From the NCBI GenBank assembly GCA_963769945.1, contig CAVYOA010000003.1:1-64000 (forward strand): a DNA stretch of 64,000 nucleotides. Reading direction: 5' to 3'. Below the pieces are notes generated by a model that had not been told where the DNA came from, searched no databases, and worked only from the letters and a program-made list of their open reading frames with translations. Numbering within the stretch: position 1 is the first letter of the stretch; each line of letters starts with the position of its first letter. The translations under genes were made by a program, and so were the position numbers. Shown piece after piece: positions 7,528 to 15,863 of this stretch. This stretch comes from WHSW01 sp963769945 (lineage in GTDB: Bacteria; Actinomycetota; Thermoleophilia; Solirubrobacterales; 70-9).

Positions 7528-8592
7528 CTAGGCGCCGCGAAGCGCCGTGGGCAGCCCGCCGCGCCGCGGCCAGGCACCGTCGTGGACCTGCTTTTGCTGG
7601 CGCAGGGCCTCATCCGCAACAGCGACCAGGCTCTCGCTGTTGTCGGCCTGGTTGGGATAGATCGCCCAGCCCAGACACGCCTCGAGTTTGTAGTCGTCGC
7701 CGAGGCCTAGCGCCTCGCCTGCGACGCGGAGCTCGGCGCGCACGCGGTAGGCGACCTCGCTCATTATCCGCTCGTCGGCTCCATCGATGACGATCGCGAA
7801 CTCGTCGCCGCCGACACGTGCCACCTCGTCGCTCGACCTGACGGTCGCTTTGAGAACCTTTGCGGTCTCGCGCAGCACGCGATCGCCCTGGGGATGTCCA
7901 TGGCGATCGTTGACCGACTTGAACGAGTTGAGGTCGCAGAGCATGAGCCCAAAGCGCGGGGAAGCGTCACGGCGTTCGATGCAGGTGTCCAGTCGATGCT
8001 GAAAAGCGCGTCGGTTGAAGAGGCCGGTGAGCGGATCCTGGCGACTGAGCGCGAGCAGGCCCCGGCGCCCGCCCATGATCAAGCCGCCGAGCACGCCGAA
8101 GGTCGGGGCGAGGATCAAGAGGTCACCCAGCATTCCCTCCGAGATCGCATCCGGCTGGTAGGCGAGCGGCAAGGCAAGCACGAAAACACAACCGATCAGG
8201 TGCGGGATCGCCTCACGTGGCGGATAGAAGAACGACGCGTAGAAGACGATGAAGAGCAAGTAGAAGCGCGCGGGTGACTGCCATCCCCCGCTGGCTGCCA
8301 TCGCAACCGCGGTGATCGGCAGCCCCATCCCCGACGAAAGGTGGGAGAGCCACGGCTGGACCCGGTCCCACTCGATCGCGAAAAGGCACAGGGCGGCCCA
8401 GCCAAACCCGAATCCACTGATGGCATACAGAGTTGCCGGGTTGGAGACGGTGACGCCCGGCATCACGATCAGCAGCAGCGCCGTCACCGCTCCGATCAGA
8501 TAAAGGATCGCGGCGATACGGCCCGCGAGCTCGCGCTCCTCCGCGATCTCGAGGGCGCGCAAGCCGTCGCCAAAGTCGGTTAGCCGTTTCAT
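7528..8592 (-). CDS. Membrane diguanylate cyclase (GGDEF domain)
   Basis: A 354-aa protein with about five or six N-terminal membrane helices (residues about 24-185) and a C-terminal GGDEF domain. The domain opens with LSRQDPLTGLFNRRAFQHRL, has the substrate and metal motif DLNSFKSVNDRHGHPQGD, and an intact active site RVGGDEFAIV. It should therefore make cyclic di-GMP. There is no EAL domain. I do not see an RxxD inhibitory site five residues before GGDEF (the bases encode SSDEVARV there). The membrane part has no recognised ligand domain. The ATG start is at 8590-8592, and the gene is divergent from the sulfatase gene. Confidence 0.9.
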   Translation of the reverse strand: MKRLTDFGDGLRALEIAEERELAGRIAAILYLIGAVTALLLIVMPGVTVSNPATLYAISGFGFGWAALCLFAIEWDRVQPWLSHLSSGMGLPITAVAMAASGGWQSPARFYLLFIVFYASFFYPPREAIPHLIGCVFVLALPLAYQPDAISEGMLGDLLILAPTFGVLGGLIMGGRRGLLALSRQDPLTGLFNRRAFQHRLDTCIERRDASPRFGLMLCDLNSFKSVNDRHGHPQGDRVLRETAKVLKATVRSSDEVARVGGDEFAIVIDGADERIMSEVAYRVRAELRVAGEALGLGDDYKLEACLGWAIYPNQADNSESLVAVADEALRQQKQVHDGAWPRRGGLPTALRGA

Positions 8593-8674
8593 TGCGTGCC
8601 TATCCCCCTATCGGCTCGTGGCAAATGTTCTTTATCCCGAGCTCCGCCGCGTGTCGCTGCCATCATTGACCGCG

Positions 8675-10465
8675 ATGGCCGCAAGCCTGGACATGCGCTC
8701 TTCAGCCCTCTTCATCGGCGTGGTCTTCGTGGCAATCGCCGTCGCCTTCGCTGCCGACAGCGACGCGGTCGCACAGGGGGCCGAGCCGCCCAACGTGGTC
8801 GTGGTCATGACCGACGATCAGACGGCGGAGTCGATGAAGGTGATGACCCAGACCCAGGCGCTGATCGGCGGCCAGCAGGGCGCGAGCTTCACCAACAGCT
8901 ACGTCAACCTGCCGCTGTGCTGTCCCTCGCGGGCCACCTTTCTCACCGGCCAGTACGCCCACAACCACGACGTGACTACGAACGAGCTGCCCAACGGCGG
9001 CTTCTACAAATTCGACGCCGCCTACGGCAGCGCCAACCTCGCGACAGCCCTGGAGGGCGCCGGCTACCACACGGCGCTGGTCGGCAAGTACATGAACGAT
9101 TACGGGGCACCCCCGCCCGATCCGGCACCGGTTCCCGACGGGTGGTCCGAGTTCTACTCGACCCTGGAGCCGACGAACCCCGAGGCCTACGGCTACAAGC
9201 TGAACGAAAACGGGGCCACCGTGAGCTACGGCAACGCGGTAGCCGATCACAAGACCGACGTGCTGACGGCGAAGGCGCGCCAGGTGATCGCAGCGCGCAG
9301 CGCACAGCCAGAGCCCTTCTTTCTCTGGCTCTCCTATACCGCCCCGCACGGGGGCGGTCCGGACCCCAGCCCGCAGGCGCCCATGAACTGCGACCCAGGA
9401 CCCCAGCCGGCACCCCGTCATGCCGCCTCCGCCAACGCCGAGCCGCTGCCTCAACCCCCGAACTTCAACGAAGCTGATGTCTCCGACAAGCCTCCAAGCA
9501 TCAGCGGATCTCCAAGCCTGAGCAATGCGCAGATCGACACGCTTCGAGGCCGCTACCGCTGCACGCTCGAGGCGCTGCTCTCAGTCGACGAAGGTGTCGC
9601 CAACGTTGTCGCCGACCTGAACGCGAGCGGCGAGCTCGACAACACCCTGATCGTGTTCACCTCCGACAACGGCTTCTTCAACGGCGAGCATCGCGACGAC
9701 CAGGGCAAGGGCAAGCACTACGAGCCTTCGACCCGGGTGCCGCTGCTGATCCGCGGCCCCGGCGTGGCCGCGGGAACGGTCGAGGACGAGCTCGTGACCA
9801 ACGCCGACTTGGCGCCGACGATCCTCGACGCTGCTGGCGTCGCGCCGCCTGTGCCACCAGACGGGCTTTCATTGCTGCCGCTGTTCAGCGGCGCCGAATG
9901 GCAGCGCCAGGAGCTATTGCTCGAGAACCGCACCTACGCAGCCGTTCACGACGATCGCTACGTCTACGTCGAGCACACCGCCGGCGCGGATAACGGTGAG
10001 GTCGAGCTTTACGACCTCGCCCTTGACCCGTTCGAGCTTCAGAATCGCCAAGGCGACCCCGCCTACGCGAACGTGCAGGCATTTCTCGCAAACCGGTTGG
10101 CCCAGCTGAAGTCGTGCGCGGGCGCCGCCTGCTCGCCGCCGTCCTCCGGCCCGGGGCCGCCCGACCCACCCGGAGGCGGTGGCGGTCCCGGCCCCGGGGA
10201 CGTCGACCCTCCCGAGACCACAATCACCAAGGCTCCCGCCAAGCGCGGGTCCTCCCGCAGGGTGAAGTTCAAGTTCACCGCCGACGAGCCGGGCTCGAGC
10301 TTCGAGTGCAAGATCGACAAGCGGGCGTATAAGCCGTGCGACTCGGCCGGCGCCGAGACGCTCCGGGTGGGTAGGGGCAGGCACACCTTCCGCGTCGTCG
10401 CCACCGACCCAGCCGGCAACCGCGATCTCAGTGCCGACAAGCGCAGGTTCAGGGTTCTCGGCTGA
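8675..10465 (+). CDS. Secreted sulfatase with C-terminal Ig-like add-on domain
   Basis: An N-terminal signal peptide ends near AADSDAVAQG. It is followed by VVVMTDDQTAESM (metal Asp-Asp) and the sulfatase signature LCCPSRATFLTGQYAHNHD, where the first Cys of CCPSR would become formylglycine. Later VFTSDNGFFNGEH and GKGKHYEPSTRVPLLIRGPG supply further metal and substrate residues. Type-I sulfatases hydrolyse sulfate esters, and maturation needs a formylglycine-generating enzyme, not seen in this window. After residue about 480 a Gly/Pro-rich linker leads to a domain with PPETTITKAPAK, SSFECKID, YKPCDSAG and HTFRVVATDPAGN, an accessory domain I associate with secreted proteins of this bacterial group. 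ATG at 8675 or 8693 gives the best signal peptide; the longer GTG start at 8618 seems less likely. Confidence 0.87.
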   Translation: MAASLDMRSSALFIGVVFVAIAVAFAADSDAVAQGAEPPNVVVVMTDDQTAESMKVMTQTQALIGGQQGASFTNSYVNLPLCCPSRATFLTGQYAHNHDVTTNELPNGGFYKFDAAYGSANLATALEGAGYHTALVGKYMNDYGAPPPDPAPVPDGWSEFYSTLEPTNPEAYGYKLNENGATVSYGNAVADHKTDVLTAKARQVIAARSAQPEPFFLWLSYTAPHGGGPDPSPQAPMNCDPGPQPAPRHAASANAEPLPQPPNFNEADVSDKPPSISGSPSLSNAQIDTLRGRYRCTLEALLSVDEGVANVVADLNASGELDNTLIVFTSDNGFFNGEHRDDQGKGKHYEPSTRVPLLIRGPGVAAGTVEDELVTNADLAPTILDAAGVAPPVPPDGLSLLPLFSGAEWQRQELLLENRTYAAVHDDRYVYVEHTAGADNGEVELYDLALDPFELQNRQGDPAYANVQAFLANRLAQLKSCAGAACSPPSSGPGPPDPPGGGGGPGPGDVDPPETTITKAPAKRGSSRRVKFKFTADEPGSSFECKIDKRAYKPCDSAGAETLRVGRGRHTFRVVATDPAGNRDLSADKRRFRVLG

Positions 10466-10483
10466 TTGTGAGCCGGTCGCGAG

Positions 10484-10569
<86 letters not shown>

Positions 10570-10629
10570 TCGAGGGGACGCGGATTGTAGACGGATGAGA
10601 GTTGGGCACCATGTGGTCGCCGCTGCCAC

Positions 10630-10658
10630 TTGCATCCGTCCGGAGGGCGTCCTACTAT
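10630..10658 (+). promoter_or_regulatory. Candidate lexA promoter (-35 / -10)
   Basis: TTGCAT at 10630-10635 and TACTAT at 10653-10658 are separated by 17 bases. The -10 fits 4 of 6 of the sigma-70/SigA consensus; the -35 keeps only the leading TTG. The spacing and the LexA box immediately downstream make this the most likely lexA promoter. Confidence 0.5.
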
Positions 10659-10660
10659 GA

Positions 10661-10674
10661 CGAACATGTGTTCT
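10661..10674 (+). promoter_or_regulatory. LexA operator (SOS box)
   Basis: CGAACATGTGTTCT is a near-perfect inverted repeat (GAAC-4-GTTC). It matches the Gram-positive/actinobacterial LexA consensus CGAAC-N4-GTTCG at 9 of 10 defined positions. It lies 49 bases before the lexA GTG, just downstream of the candidate -10, where a bound dimer would cover the transcription start. Autorepression of lexA is the expected role. Confidence 0.88.
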
Positions 10675-10722
10675 GGTGAAAGCGCTGAGCCGGTCGCCAA
10701 CTAAGCGAAGGAGCAACGAGCT

Positions 10723-11325
10723 GTGGACCTGACGAAACGCCAAAAAGAGATCTTCGACTACATCGGCAAGTACGCCGCTAAGACCGGCTACCCGCCGACG
10801 GTGCGCGAGATCGGAAAGGCCGTTGGCTTGCACTCCTCCTCGACGGTGCACGCCCACCTGGCGAACCTGGAGAAGATTGGCATGCTGCGGCGCGATCCGA
10901 CCAAGCCGCGGGCGATCGAGGTCCTAGTCGACAAGGCGAAGAAGGCGATCAAGCCCCTCGGTCTGCCGCTGGTAGGCCAGGTTGCCGCGGGAGAACCGAT
11001 CCTCGCCGAAGAGAACATCGAGGAGTACCTCGAGGTGCCCGACGTGATCGGCGGGGAGATGGGCGATTACATCCTCCGCGTCAAGGGCGACTCGATGATC
11101 GGCGCCGGCATTCTCGAAAACGACTACGTCGTCGTGCGGCCAATCGAGGACGCGACCAACGGCGAGATCGTCGTCGCGATGATCGACGACGAGGCGACCG
11201 TGAAGAGCTTCTACAAGGAGAAGGACATGGTTCGCCTCGAGCCCGCCAACAAGGCTTACAAGCCGATCCGCACTCGCGACGCCCAGCTTCTGGGGCGCGT
11301 TGTCGGAGTGTTTCGGAGCGTCTGA
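10723..11325 (+). CDS. lexA: SOS-response repressor and self-cleaving protease LexA
   Basis: A 200-aa protein, standard length. The N-terminal winged helix (residues 1-65) includes YPPTVREIGKAVGLHSSSTVHAHL, and the C-terminal S24 peptidase domain follows. The cleavage bond is Ala89-Gly90 (QVAAGEP), with catalytic Ser124 in KGDSMIGAG and Lys161 in ATVKSFY. RecA filaments on single-stranded DNA trigger self-cleavage and derepression of DNA-repair genes. The GTG start at 10723 is preceded by GAAGGAG about 9 bases upstream. A LexA box in its own promoter indicates autoregulation. A 78-aa Zn-ribbon-like gene begins one base after its stop. Confidence 0.97.
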   Translation: MDLTKRQKEIFDYIGKYAAKTGYPPTVREIGKAVGLHSSSTVHAHLANLEKIGMLRRDPTKPRAIEVLVDKAKKAIKPLGLPLVGQVAAGEPILAEENIEEYLEVPDVIGGEMGDYILRVKGDSMIGAGILENDYVVVRPIEDATNGEIVVAMIDDEATVKSFYKEKDMVRLEPANKAYKPIRTRDAQLLGRVVGVFRSV

Positions 11326-11326
11326 G

Positions 11327-11563
11327 ATGGCAGCGGTCGCGACACGCAGCTCCGACAGGCAGTCCACGCGACGCGGCGGCAGCTCAACCTCGCGGCTGTT
11401 CGAACCGCTGCCCGAGCTCGCCTCCGGCGGCATCTCGCTCGAGGAGAGGCTGCTTGGTGTTTGGGCCGATGTGACGCAAAGCGGCAGCGCCGAATGTCTG
11501 GTGTGTGGAGCTGAGACGCGGATCACCCGGGCCTGCGAACGCTGCGGGTCCGAGCTTTCGTAG
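11327..11563 (+). CDS. Small putative zinc-ribbon protein downstream of lexA
   Basis: A 78-aa protein. A Ser/Arg-rich N-terminus is followed by LPELASGGISLEERLLGVWADV and a C-terminal pair of CxxC motifs, ECLVCGAET and RACERCGSELS, which should bind one Zn2+. ATG at 11327 is one base beyond the lexA stop (TGAGATG), so the two are almost certainly co-transcribed and induced together by DNA damage. No family name is known to me. An upstream GTG in the same frame would overlap lexA and is not needed. Confidence 0.72.
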   Translation: MAAVATRSSDRQSTRRGGSSTSRLFEPLPELASGGISLEERLLGVWADVTQSGSAECLVCGAETRITRACERCGSELS

Positions 11564-11566
11564 TTC

Positions 11567-11587
11567 GAAAACGGTTCCGCGGAACCG
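11567..11587 (-). terminator. Intrinsic terminator of the proline-catabolism operon
   Basis: On the minus strand the palindrome CGGTTCCGCGGAACCG (11572-11587) folds as a 6-bp stem with a CGCG loop and is followed directly by TTTT. It lies 6-26 bases beyond the aldehyde dehydrogenase stop. The stem could also slow transcription of the convergent 78-aa gene, but there is no U-run in that direction. Confidence 0.65.
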
Positions 11588-11592
11588 CTCGC

Positions 11593-13185
11593 TCACTCGA
11601 CCACCAACCCGTGCCGCGTGGTGTTCTCAGTCACCACCCGGGGCTCGACGAAGTTGAGTAAGTAGTCCGGCCCGCCCGCCTTCGAGCCGTTGCCCGAGAG
11701 CCGGTTGCCGCCGAAGGGCTGGCGAGCGACCATGGCGCCGGTCGTCGGGCGGTTGACATAGAGATTTCCGACCGCGAGACGCTGCGTGACGTCCGCGATC
11801 GTCGCCGGGTTGCGAGAGAACAGGCCCGCCGTGAGCGCGAACGGCAGGGCGTCGACGGCTTCGCAGGCGGCATCGATCGACGCCACCGATTCAAGCGCCA
11901 GCAGGGGGCCGAAGATCTCGTCGCTACGCAGCGTGGAGGCGGGATCGAGATCACTGACCAGCGTCGGCGAGCAAAACCAGCCCGCCCCATCGGGGCTCGC
12001 CGCCGAAGCGAGCACAACGCCGTCTCGTCGCGCGCGTTCGGCGTAGTCGAGCACCCGGCGCTGTGCCTCCGCGTCGATCAGCGGCGGCACATCGGTGTCG
12101 AGCTCGGAAGCCTGGCCCACGCGCAACAGCTCGACCGCGCCGGCGAGCCGCTCGGCAAGAACCTCGGCGACGTCGGCGTGAGCAAGCACCCGGGAGGCCG
12201 CCGAGCACTTCTGGCCGGCATAGGTAAACGCGGAGTGGACGATCGCCGGCACCGCATCGTCGAGGTCGGCGTCGGAGTCGACGATGATGCAGTTCTTGCC
12301 GCCCATCTCGGCGACGACGCGCTTAAGGTGCGCCTGGCGATCTCCCGTTTCGCCAGCCACCCGGACGATCTCCCGGCCGACCGCACTGGAGCCGGTGAAG
12401 GCGATCACGTGCACGCCGGGATCACGAACGAGCGCGGCGCCGACGTCGCCGTGGCCCGGCAACAGCGCGATCGCGCCCTCGGGCACTCCGGCTTCGAGCA
12501 ATGCTTCAACGAGCGCCAGCGCCGTCGCCGGTGCCTGTTCGGCCGGCTTCAAAAGCACGGCGTTGCCCGCTGCGAGGCCCGCCGAGGCCATTCCAGCCGG
12601 AATCGCGAGCGGGAAGTTCCACGGTGAGATCACGGCGACGATGCCGCGGGCGCTGTAGCGCATCGTGTTGCGCTCCCCGGCCGCCTGGGCCAGGGTGGGA
12701 CCGGCATCGAGACGAATCGCCTCGCGCGCGTAGTACTCGAGGAAGTCGATCGCCTCGCAGACGTCGGCGTCGGCCTCGGGCCAGGGCTTGGCGCACTCGC
12801 GCACCTCCAGCGCCGCGAGCTCGAGGCGCCGCTCCCGCAGCACCTCGGCCGCTGCGATCAAGCGAGCCGCGCGCTCGGCGGCCGGCAAGCGCGCCCATTC
12901 ACGCCCGGCGTGGCTCGCCAGCGCGATCGCGGCCTCGACTTCGCCCTGGCGCGTCTCGGCGGCGAAGGCGACGACGCGGTCGGGGTTACCCGGGTCGGTA
13001 GAGGCGAAATCCTCGGTCTCGCGGCGATCGCCACCGATCAGCACCGGGACCGCGATCGGCAGCCGCTGATCGAGCCCCTCCAGCGCAGCACCGAGCGATT
13101 CGCGGTTGTCGGCCCGCCGCAGCTCCAGCGGTGGCTCGTTCGCGAAGGGCGAGCGGTGTGGGGTGTTCGACGTGCCGTCGTTCAC
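11593..13185 (-). CDS. L-glutamate gamma-semialdehyde (1-pyrroline-5-carboxylate) dehydrogenase
   Basis: A 530-aa aldehyde dehydrogenase. Motifs include VISPWNFPLAIPAGM, the NAD site FTGSSAVGREIV, the general-base Glu in VVAEMGGKNCI, the catalytic Cys in TYAGQKCSAASRV, and FGPLLALESV. The N-terminus (LELRRADNRESLGAALEGLDQRLPIAVPVLIGG) is typical of the P5C dehydrogenase branch (RocA/PutA C-terminal type). It oxidises glutamate semialdehyde to glutamate with NAD+. The proline dehydrogenase gene lies directly upstream with a 4-base overlap (13182-13185), so both steps of proline to glutamate are encoded in one operon. Confidence 0.92.
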   Translation of the reverse strand: MNDGTSNTPHRSPFANEPPLELRRADNRESLGAALEGLDQRLPIAVPVLIGGDRRETEDFASTDPGNPDRVVAFAAETRQGEVEAAIALASHAGREWARLPAAERAARLIAAAEVLRERRLELAALEVRECAKPWPEADADVCEAIDFLEYYAREAIRLDAGPTLAQAAGERNTMRYSARGIVAVISPWNFPLAIPAGMASAGLAAGNAVLLKPAEQAPATALALVEALLEAGVPEGAIALLPGHGDVGAALVRDPGVHVIAFTGSSAVGREIVRVAGETGDRQAHLKRVVAEMGGKNCIIVDSDADLDDAVPAIVHSAFTYAGQKCSAASRVLAHADVAEVLAERLAGAVELLRVGQASELDTDVPPLIDAEAQRRVLDYAERARRDGVVLASAASPDGAGWFCSPTLVSDLDPASTLRSDEIFGPLLALESVASIDAACEAVDALPFALTAGLFSRNPATIADVTQRLAVGNLYVNRPTTGAMVARQPFGGNRLSGNGSKAGGPDYLLNFVEPRVVTENTTRHGLVVE

Positions 13186-14558
13186 GGCGCGGTCAGCAGT
13201 TCCTCGAGCGGCGTTCCACCTGCCTGGTCGGCGAGAAACGAGGAGTTGGCGGTGTTCTCGAGCAGGCGCCTGACCAGGTACGCCATGCCGGCGACGAGGT
13301 CGCCGACCGGGGCATAGACGCGCGTGCGAATGCCCGAATCGGCGAGGGCCCGCGCGAGGTCATCGCCGAGTCCGCGCAGCACCTGAACCTCGAGCGCAGG
13401 GGTTTGTGCGCCCGTGGCGATTTGGCTGTAGGCGATCGCGTGGCTGACCGAGCGCAGGTTGTGCGAGGCAATCGCAACCCGCACACCGGCCGGGTCGGCA
13501 TGCGCTCGATCGACCAACCGGCAGCTGAGCTGCTCGAAGTTGCGATCGGATTGCTCCTTCTCTTCGAACACCGGCGGCTTCCATCCCTGTTGAGAGGCCT
13601 CGACCACTTCGTGGTCCCAATAGGCGCCCTTGACGAGGCGGACCGTCAGCGGGTGGCGTCGCGGTGTCGCTTCGACCTGGGCCAGCAGCTGGTCGAGTTC
13701 AGCCGGCGAGTCGCGCAGATAGGCCTGCAGGACGACGCCGATCGAGGGGCCGTCGCGAAACTCGGGCTCGGCGAGCAGCTCGAACAGCAGCTCGAGCGTC
13801 GTTTCGCGGGTGTCGACGGATTCCATGTCGATGTGCAGATGAGCGCCACGCTCGCGCGCGCTTTGCAGCAGCGGTCGCAAGCGTTGAGCGGCGTCGTCGA
13901 TTCCGCGCCGCGGATGCTCGGGGCGAATCAGCGGCGTCAGCGCGGTCACCTTGACCGAAAGGTTCGCGCGCGCCAGCGCTCCGGCCTGGTCGCGATCGAG
14001 AAGCTGGTGTTCGGGCAGCTTCGCGCCGGCCTCAGCAAGCACCTCGAGCGCCTGCTCGCATCGCGCGGCGTAGACGTCGGCCTCGGCGCTCGTCACGGTC
14101 GCCTCGCCGAGCAGGTCGACCGAGCTCGCGATGCCGGTCTCCCATAGCCGCGCGAGCTCGGCGACGGCGGCCTGCGGCGATTCGCCCGCGATGAAGCGGT
14201 GGGCCATGTGGCGAACACCGGCGGCGACGGCGGCGCCCAGCGCCACGCGGCCCGGTTTGCTCTTCGCCGCGCGCATCGCCGCGTCGAGCGCCGGCGGTCG
14301 TTCCTCGACCTCTCCGGCAAATTCGCTCAGATGGCGGGCGAGATCGTCGAGCGAGTTGCAGGCAGGGGTGACGTCGACAAGGCGAAAGAGCGCGGCCCGC
14401 AGCTCGGGGTCAGCCGTCGTCGCTTGCATGGCGCGGTCATCGAGGGCTCGGACTGGATTTCGAGCCGGCTTCGGGAAGCGCTCGGCGATCTTTCGCCCAA
14501 CCGCGAGGATCTCGCGCTCGAGAACCTGCGCTTCGCCGGAGACGGGTGGTGTCTTCAC
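13182..14558 (-). CDS. Proline dehydrogenase (monofunctional)
   Basis: A FAD-dependent enzyme of the proline dehydrogenase (PRODH) barrel family, oxidising L-proline to pyrroline-5-carboxylate and passing electrons to quinone. Motifs include LSVKVTALTPLI, GAHLHIDMESVDTRETTLEL, TVRLVKGAYWDHEVVEA, VLRGLGDDLARAL and RVYAPVGDLVAGMAYLVRRL. The GTG at 14556-14558 (VKTPPVSGEAQVLERE) gives a 458-aa product. A longer reading to 14702 would run into the divergent rnpB gene and adds an unrelated N-terminus. The tail ENTANSSFLADQAGG is complete and overlaps the next gene. No PutA fusion is present. Confidence 0.92.
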   Translation of the reverse strand: MKTPPVSGEAQVLEREILAVGRKIAERFPKPARNPVRALDDRAMQATTADPELRAALFRLVDVTPACNSLDDLARHLSEFAGEVEERPPALDAAMRAAKSKPGRVALGAAVAAGVRHMAHRFIAGESPQAAVAELARLWETGIASSVDLLGEATVTSAEADVYAARCEQALEVLAEAGAKLPEHQLLDRDQAGALARANLSVKVTALTPLIRPEHPRRGIDDAAQRLRPLLQSARERGAHLHIDMESVDTRETTLELLFELLAEPEFRDGPSIGVVLQAYLRDSPAELDQLLAQVEATPRRHPLTVRLVKGAYWDHEVVEASQQGWKPPVFEEKEQSDRNFEQLSCRLVDRAHADPAGVRVAIASHNLRSVSHAIAYSQIATGAQTPALEVQVLRGLGDDLARALADSGIRTRVYAPVGDLVAGMAYLVRRLLENTANSSFLADQAGGTPLEELLTAP

Positions 14559-14605
14559 ACCTTCAATCTTCCCGCGTTCGCTCGCTTGCAAGCACCCCAA
14601 GCGCC

Positions 14606-14634
14606 TGGACACGCCCGCGGCCGCGGCGTAAACT
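14606..14634 (+). promoter_or_regulatory. Promoter of rnpB
   Basis: TGGACA (14606-14611) and TAAACT (14629-14634) are separated by 17 bases, a good SigA-type match (5/6 and 4/6). Transcription would begin near 14641, exactly where the first pairing strand of RNase P RNA starts. The GTG of the divergent proline dehydrogenase gene is about 50 bases away. Confidence 0.65.
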
Positions 14635-14640
14635 CGGTCG

Positions 14641-15000
14641 CGCTGGCTATGCAGTCGCGGGAGGTTGAATCCCTCGAGGAAAGTCCGGACACCACAGGGC
14701 AAGGTGGTGGGTAACTCCCACCCGGGGAAACCCGCGGGAAAGTGCCACAGAAATACACCGCCGATGGCGCGTCAATAGCTAAGACGCGCACAGGCAAGGG
14801 TGAAATGGTGCGGTAAGAGCGCACCGGCGCCGCGGTGACGCGGCGGCCAGGCAAACCCCGCCCGGTGCAAGGCCAAGCAGGATCGATGACCCGGCCCGGC
14901 GAGATCCAGGTAGGCCGCAGGAGCGAAAGCCCCGCCGGAACCTAGGACCGGCGAGACAGATGACTGCACTCGACAGAATCCGGCTTACAGGCCAGCTACG
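14641..15000 (+). ncRNA. rnpB: RNase P RNA component, type A
   Basis: This is the catalytic RNA that trims 5' leaders from pre-tRNAs. Universal segments are present in order: GAGGAAAGTCCGGACACC (about 14675-14692), ACAGAAATACACCGCC, AGGGTGAAATGGTGCGGTAA followed by GAGCGCACCG, GGCAAACCCC, and near the 3' end GACAGAATCCGGCTTACAGG. Terminal helix P1 pairs GCTGGC (14642-14647) with GCCAGC (14991-14996). The size of about 360 bases is normal for type A. A promoter lies just upstream and a strong terminator just downstream. The exact ends are inferred from P1. Confidence 0.95.
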
Positions 15001-15004
15001 GAAG

Positions 15005-15034
15005 AGAGGCCCCGGGAAACCGGGGCCTCTTTCC
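15005..15034 (+). terminator. Intrinsic terminator of rnpB
   Basis: An 11-bp perfect stem AGAGGCCCCGG / CCGGGGCCTCT with GAAA loop (15005-15030) is followed by TTTCC. It starts 5 bases after the last P1 base of rnpB and ends about 25 bases before the convergent gene's stop at 15058. Confidence 0.9.
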
Positions 15035-15057
15035 ATTTCTTCGAAAGCGCTAGCTGA

Positions 15058-15624
15058 CTAAGCGGCGGCCGGCAGTACCGACGAGTCGGCCTGGTCCTGT
15101 GGCAACGCGGCCGCGTTTGCGATCAGGCTCTGAAACTCGTTCATCGCCAGATGGGCAACCGCCTCGAGCAGCTCCTCGTCGGTCCAGCCCTCTTCGCGGG
15201 CCTCTTCCGCCAGGTGCTGCTTGGGCCGTCCATCGGTCGCGAACAGGGCTTCGAGGAACGCCAGCAGCGCCTTTTGCTTTGGATCCGCCGAGGTGAAGCT
15301 GCGCGCCCGCGAGACCTCATCGAGACCGAGCCCGGCAGCGCGCGCGGTCCGCGCATGCTGGGCAAGCGAGTATGGATCGCCGCGGCGTTCGGCAACGGCG
15401 AGGCCGATCCGCTCGCGTGTGGCCTGCGCAAGCGAGCCGCCGCGAAGCTCGTGGCGCATGCGCGCGTAGGAGCGAAGCGCCGCGGGTGCGCCGGCGAGCA
15501 CGCCGACGAACTTTGAGATCGATCCCGCGGCTCCCTGTGCGCCCTTGATGATCTTGATCGAGCCCTCGGGGGCGGTGAGCTCATCGTGGATGTGAAACCG
15601 GCTCACGTCTGTCTTCACTGTCAT
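15058..15624 (-). CDS. Carboxymuconolactone decarboxylase-like (AhpD-fold) protein lacking the CxxC
   Basis: A 188-aa protein. The all-helical AhpD/CMD fold is suggested by SISKFVGVLAGAPAALRSYARM, ATRERIGLAVAERRGDPYSLAQHARTARAAGL and WTDEELLEAVAHLAMNEFQSLIANAA. In peroxidase-active members the segment after the helix has CxxCxxxH. Here the corresponding stretch reads GDPYSLAQHA, so both Cys are missing while the His remains. A redox role is therefore unlikely. ATG at 15622-15624 has a strong ribosome site GGAGGGAC eight bases upstream; the longer frame is not needed. Divergent from glnA. Confidence 0.78.
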   Translation of the reverse strand: MTVKTDVSRFHIHDELTAPEGSIKIIKGAQGAAGSISKFVGVLAGAPAALRSYARMRHELRGGSLAQATRERIGLAVAERRGDPYSLAQHARTARAAGLGLDEVSRARSFTSADPKQKALLAFLEALFATDGRPKQHLAEEAREEGWTDEELLEAVAHLAMNEFQSLIANAAALPQDQADSSVLPAAA

Positions 15625-15689
15625 TGCTTGTCCCTCCGTTCGGGCCGCGTCTACGACGCCTGGCCGATGCCGTGGTCCCGCCAAGGACC

Positions 15690-15750
15690 GGATTTAGGAA
15701 CGTCTTTACTTTACTTTTAGCTTGTTACTTACCTCGCGTAAGCAGGGTAC
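15690..15750. promoter_or_regulatory. AT-rich intergenic patch between the divergent CMD-like gene and glnA
   Basis: Within otherwise GC-rich DNA the stretch around 15702-15735 contains TCTTTACTTTACTTTTAGC followed by TTGTTACTTACC, with tandem TTTAC units. It is the only clearly AT-rich island between two divergently transcribed genes and probably holds promoter and regulator sites for one or both. I could not fit a confident -35/-10 pair or a GlnR consensus. Confidence 0.3.
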
Positions 15751-15863
15751 CCGATTGTCGCCTGAGATGCGGTCTCGGCGGCGACCGAGTGGAGTCCCGA
15801 ATCACGGATTTCTGGACTACCCGCCAGTACGCGCTGAAACCCGTCACGGCTAAGGTTGCGGCG

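Noticed and set aside
11300..11326. Upstream GTG start for the Zn-ribbon gene within lexA
   Set aside because: The ATG at 11327 directly after the lexA stop is a better start and no ribosome site supports the longer form.
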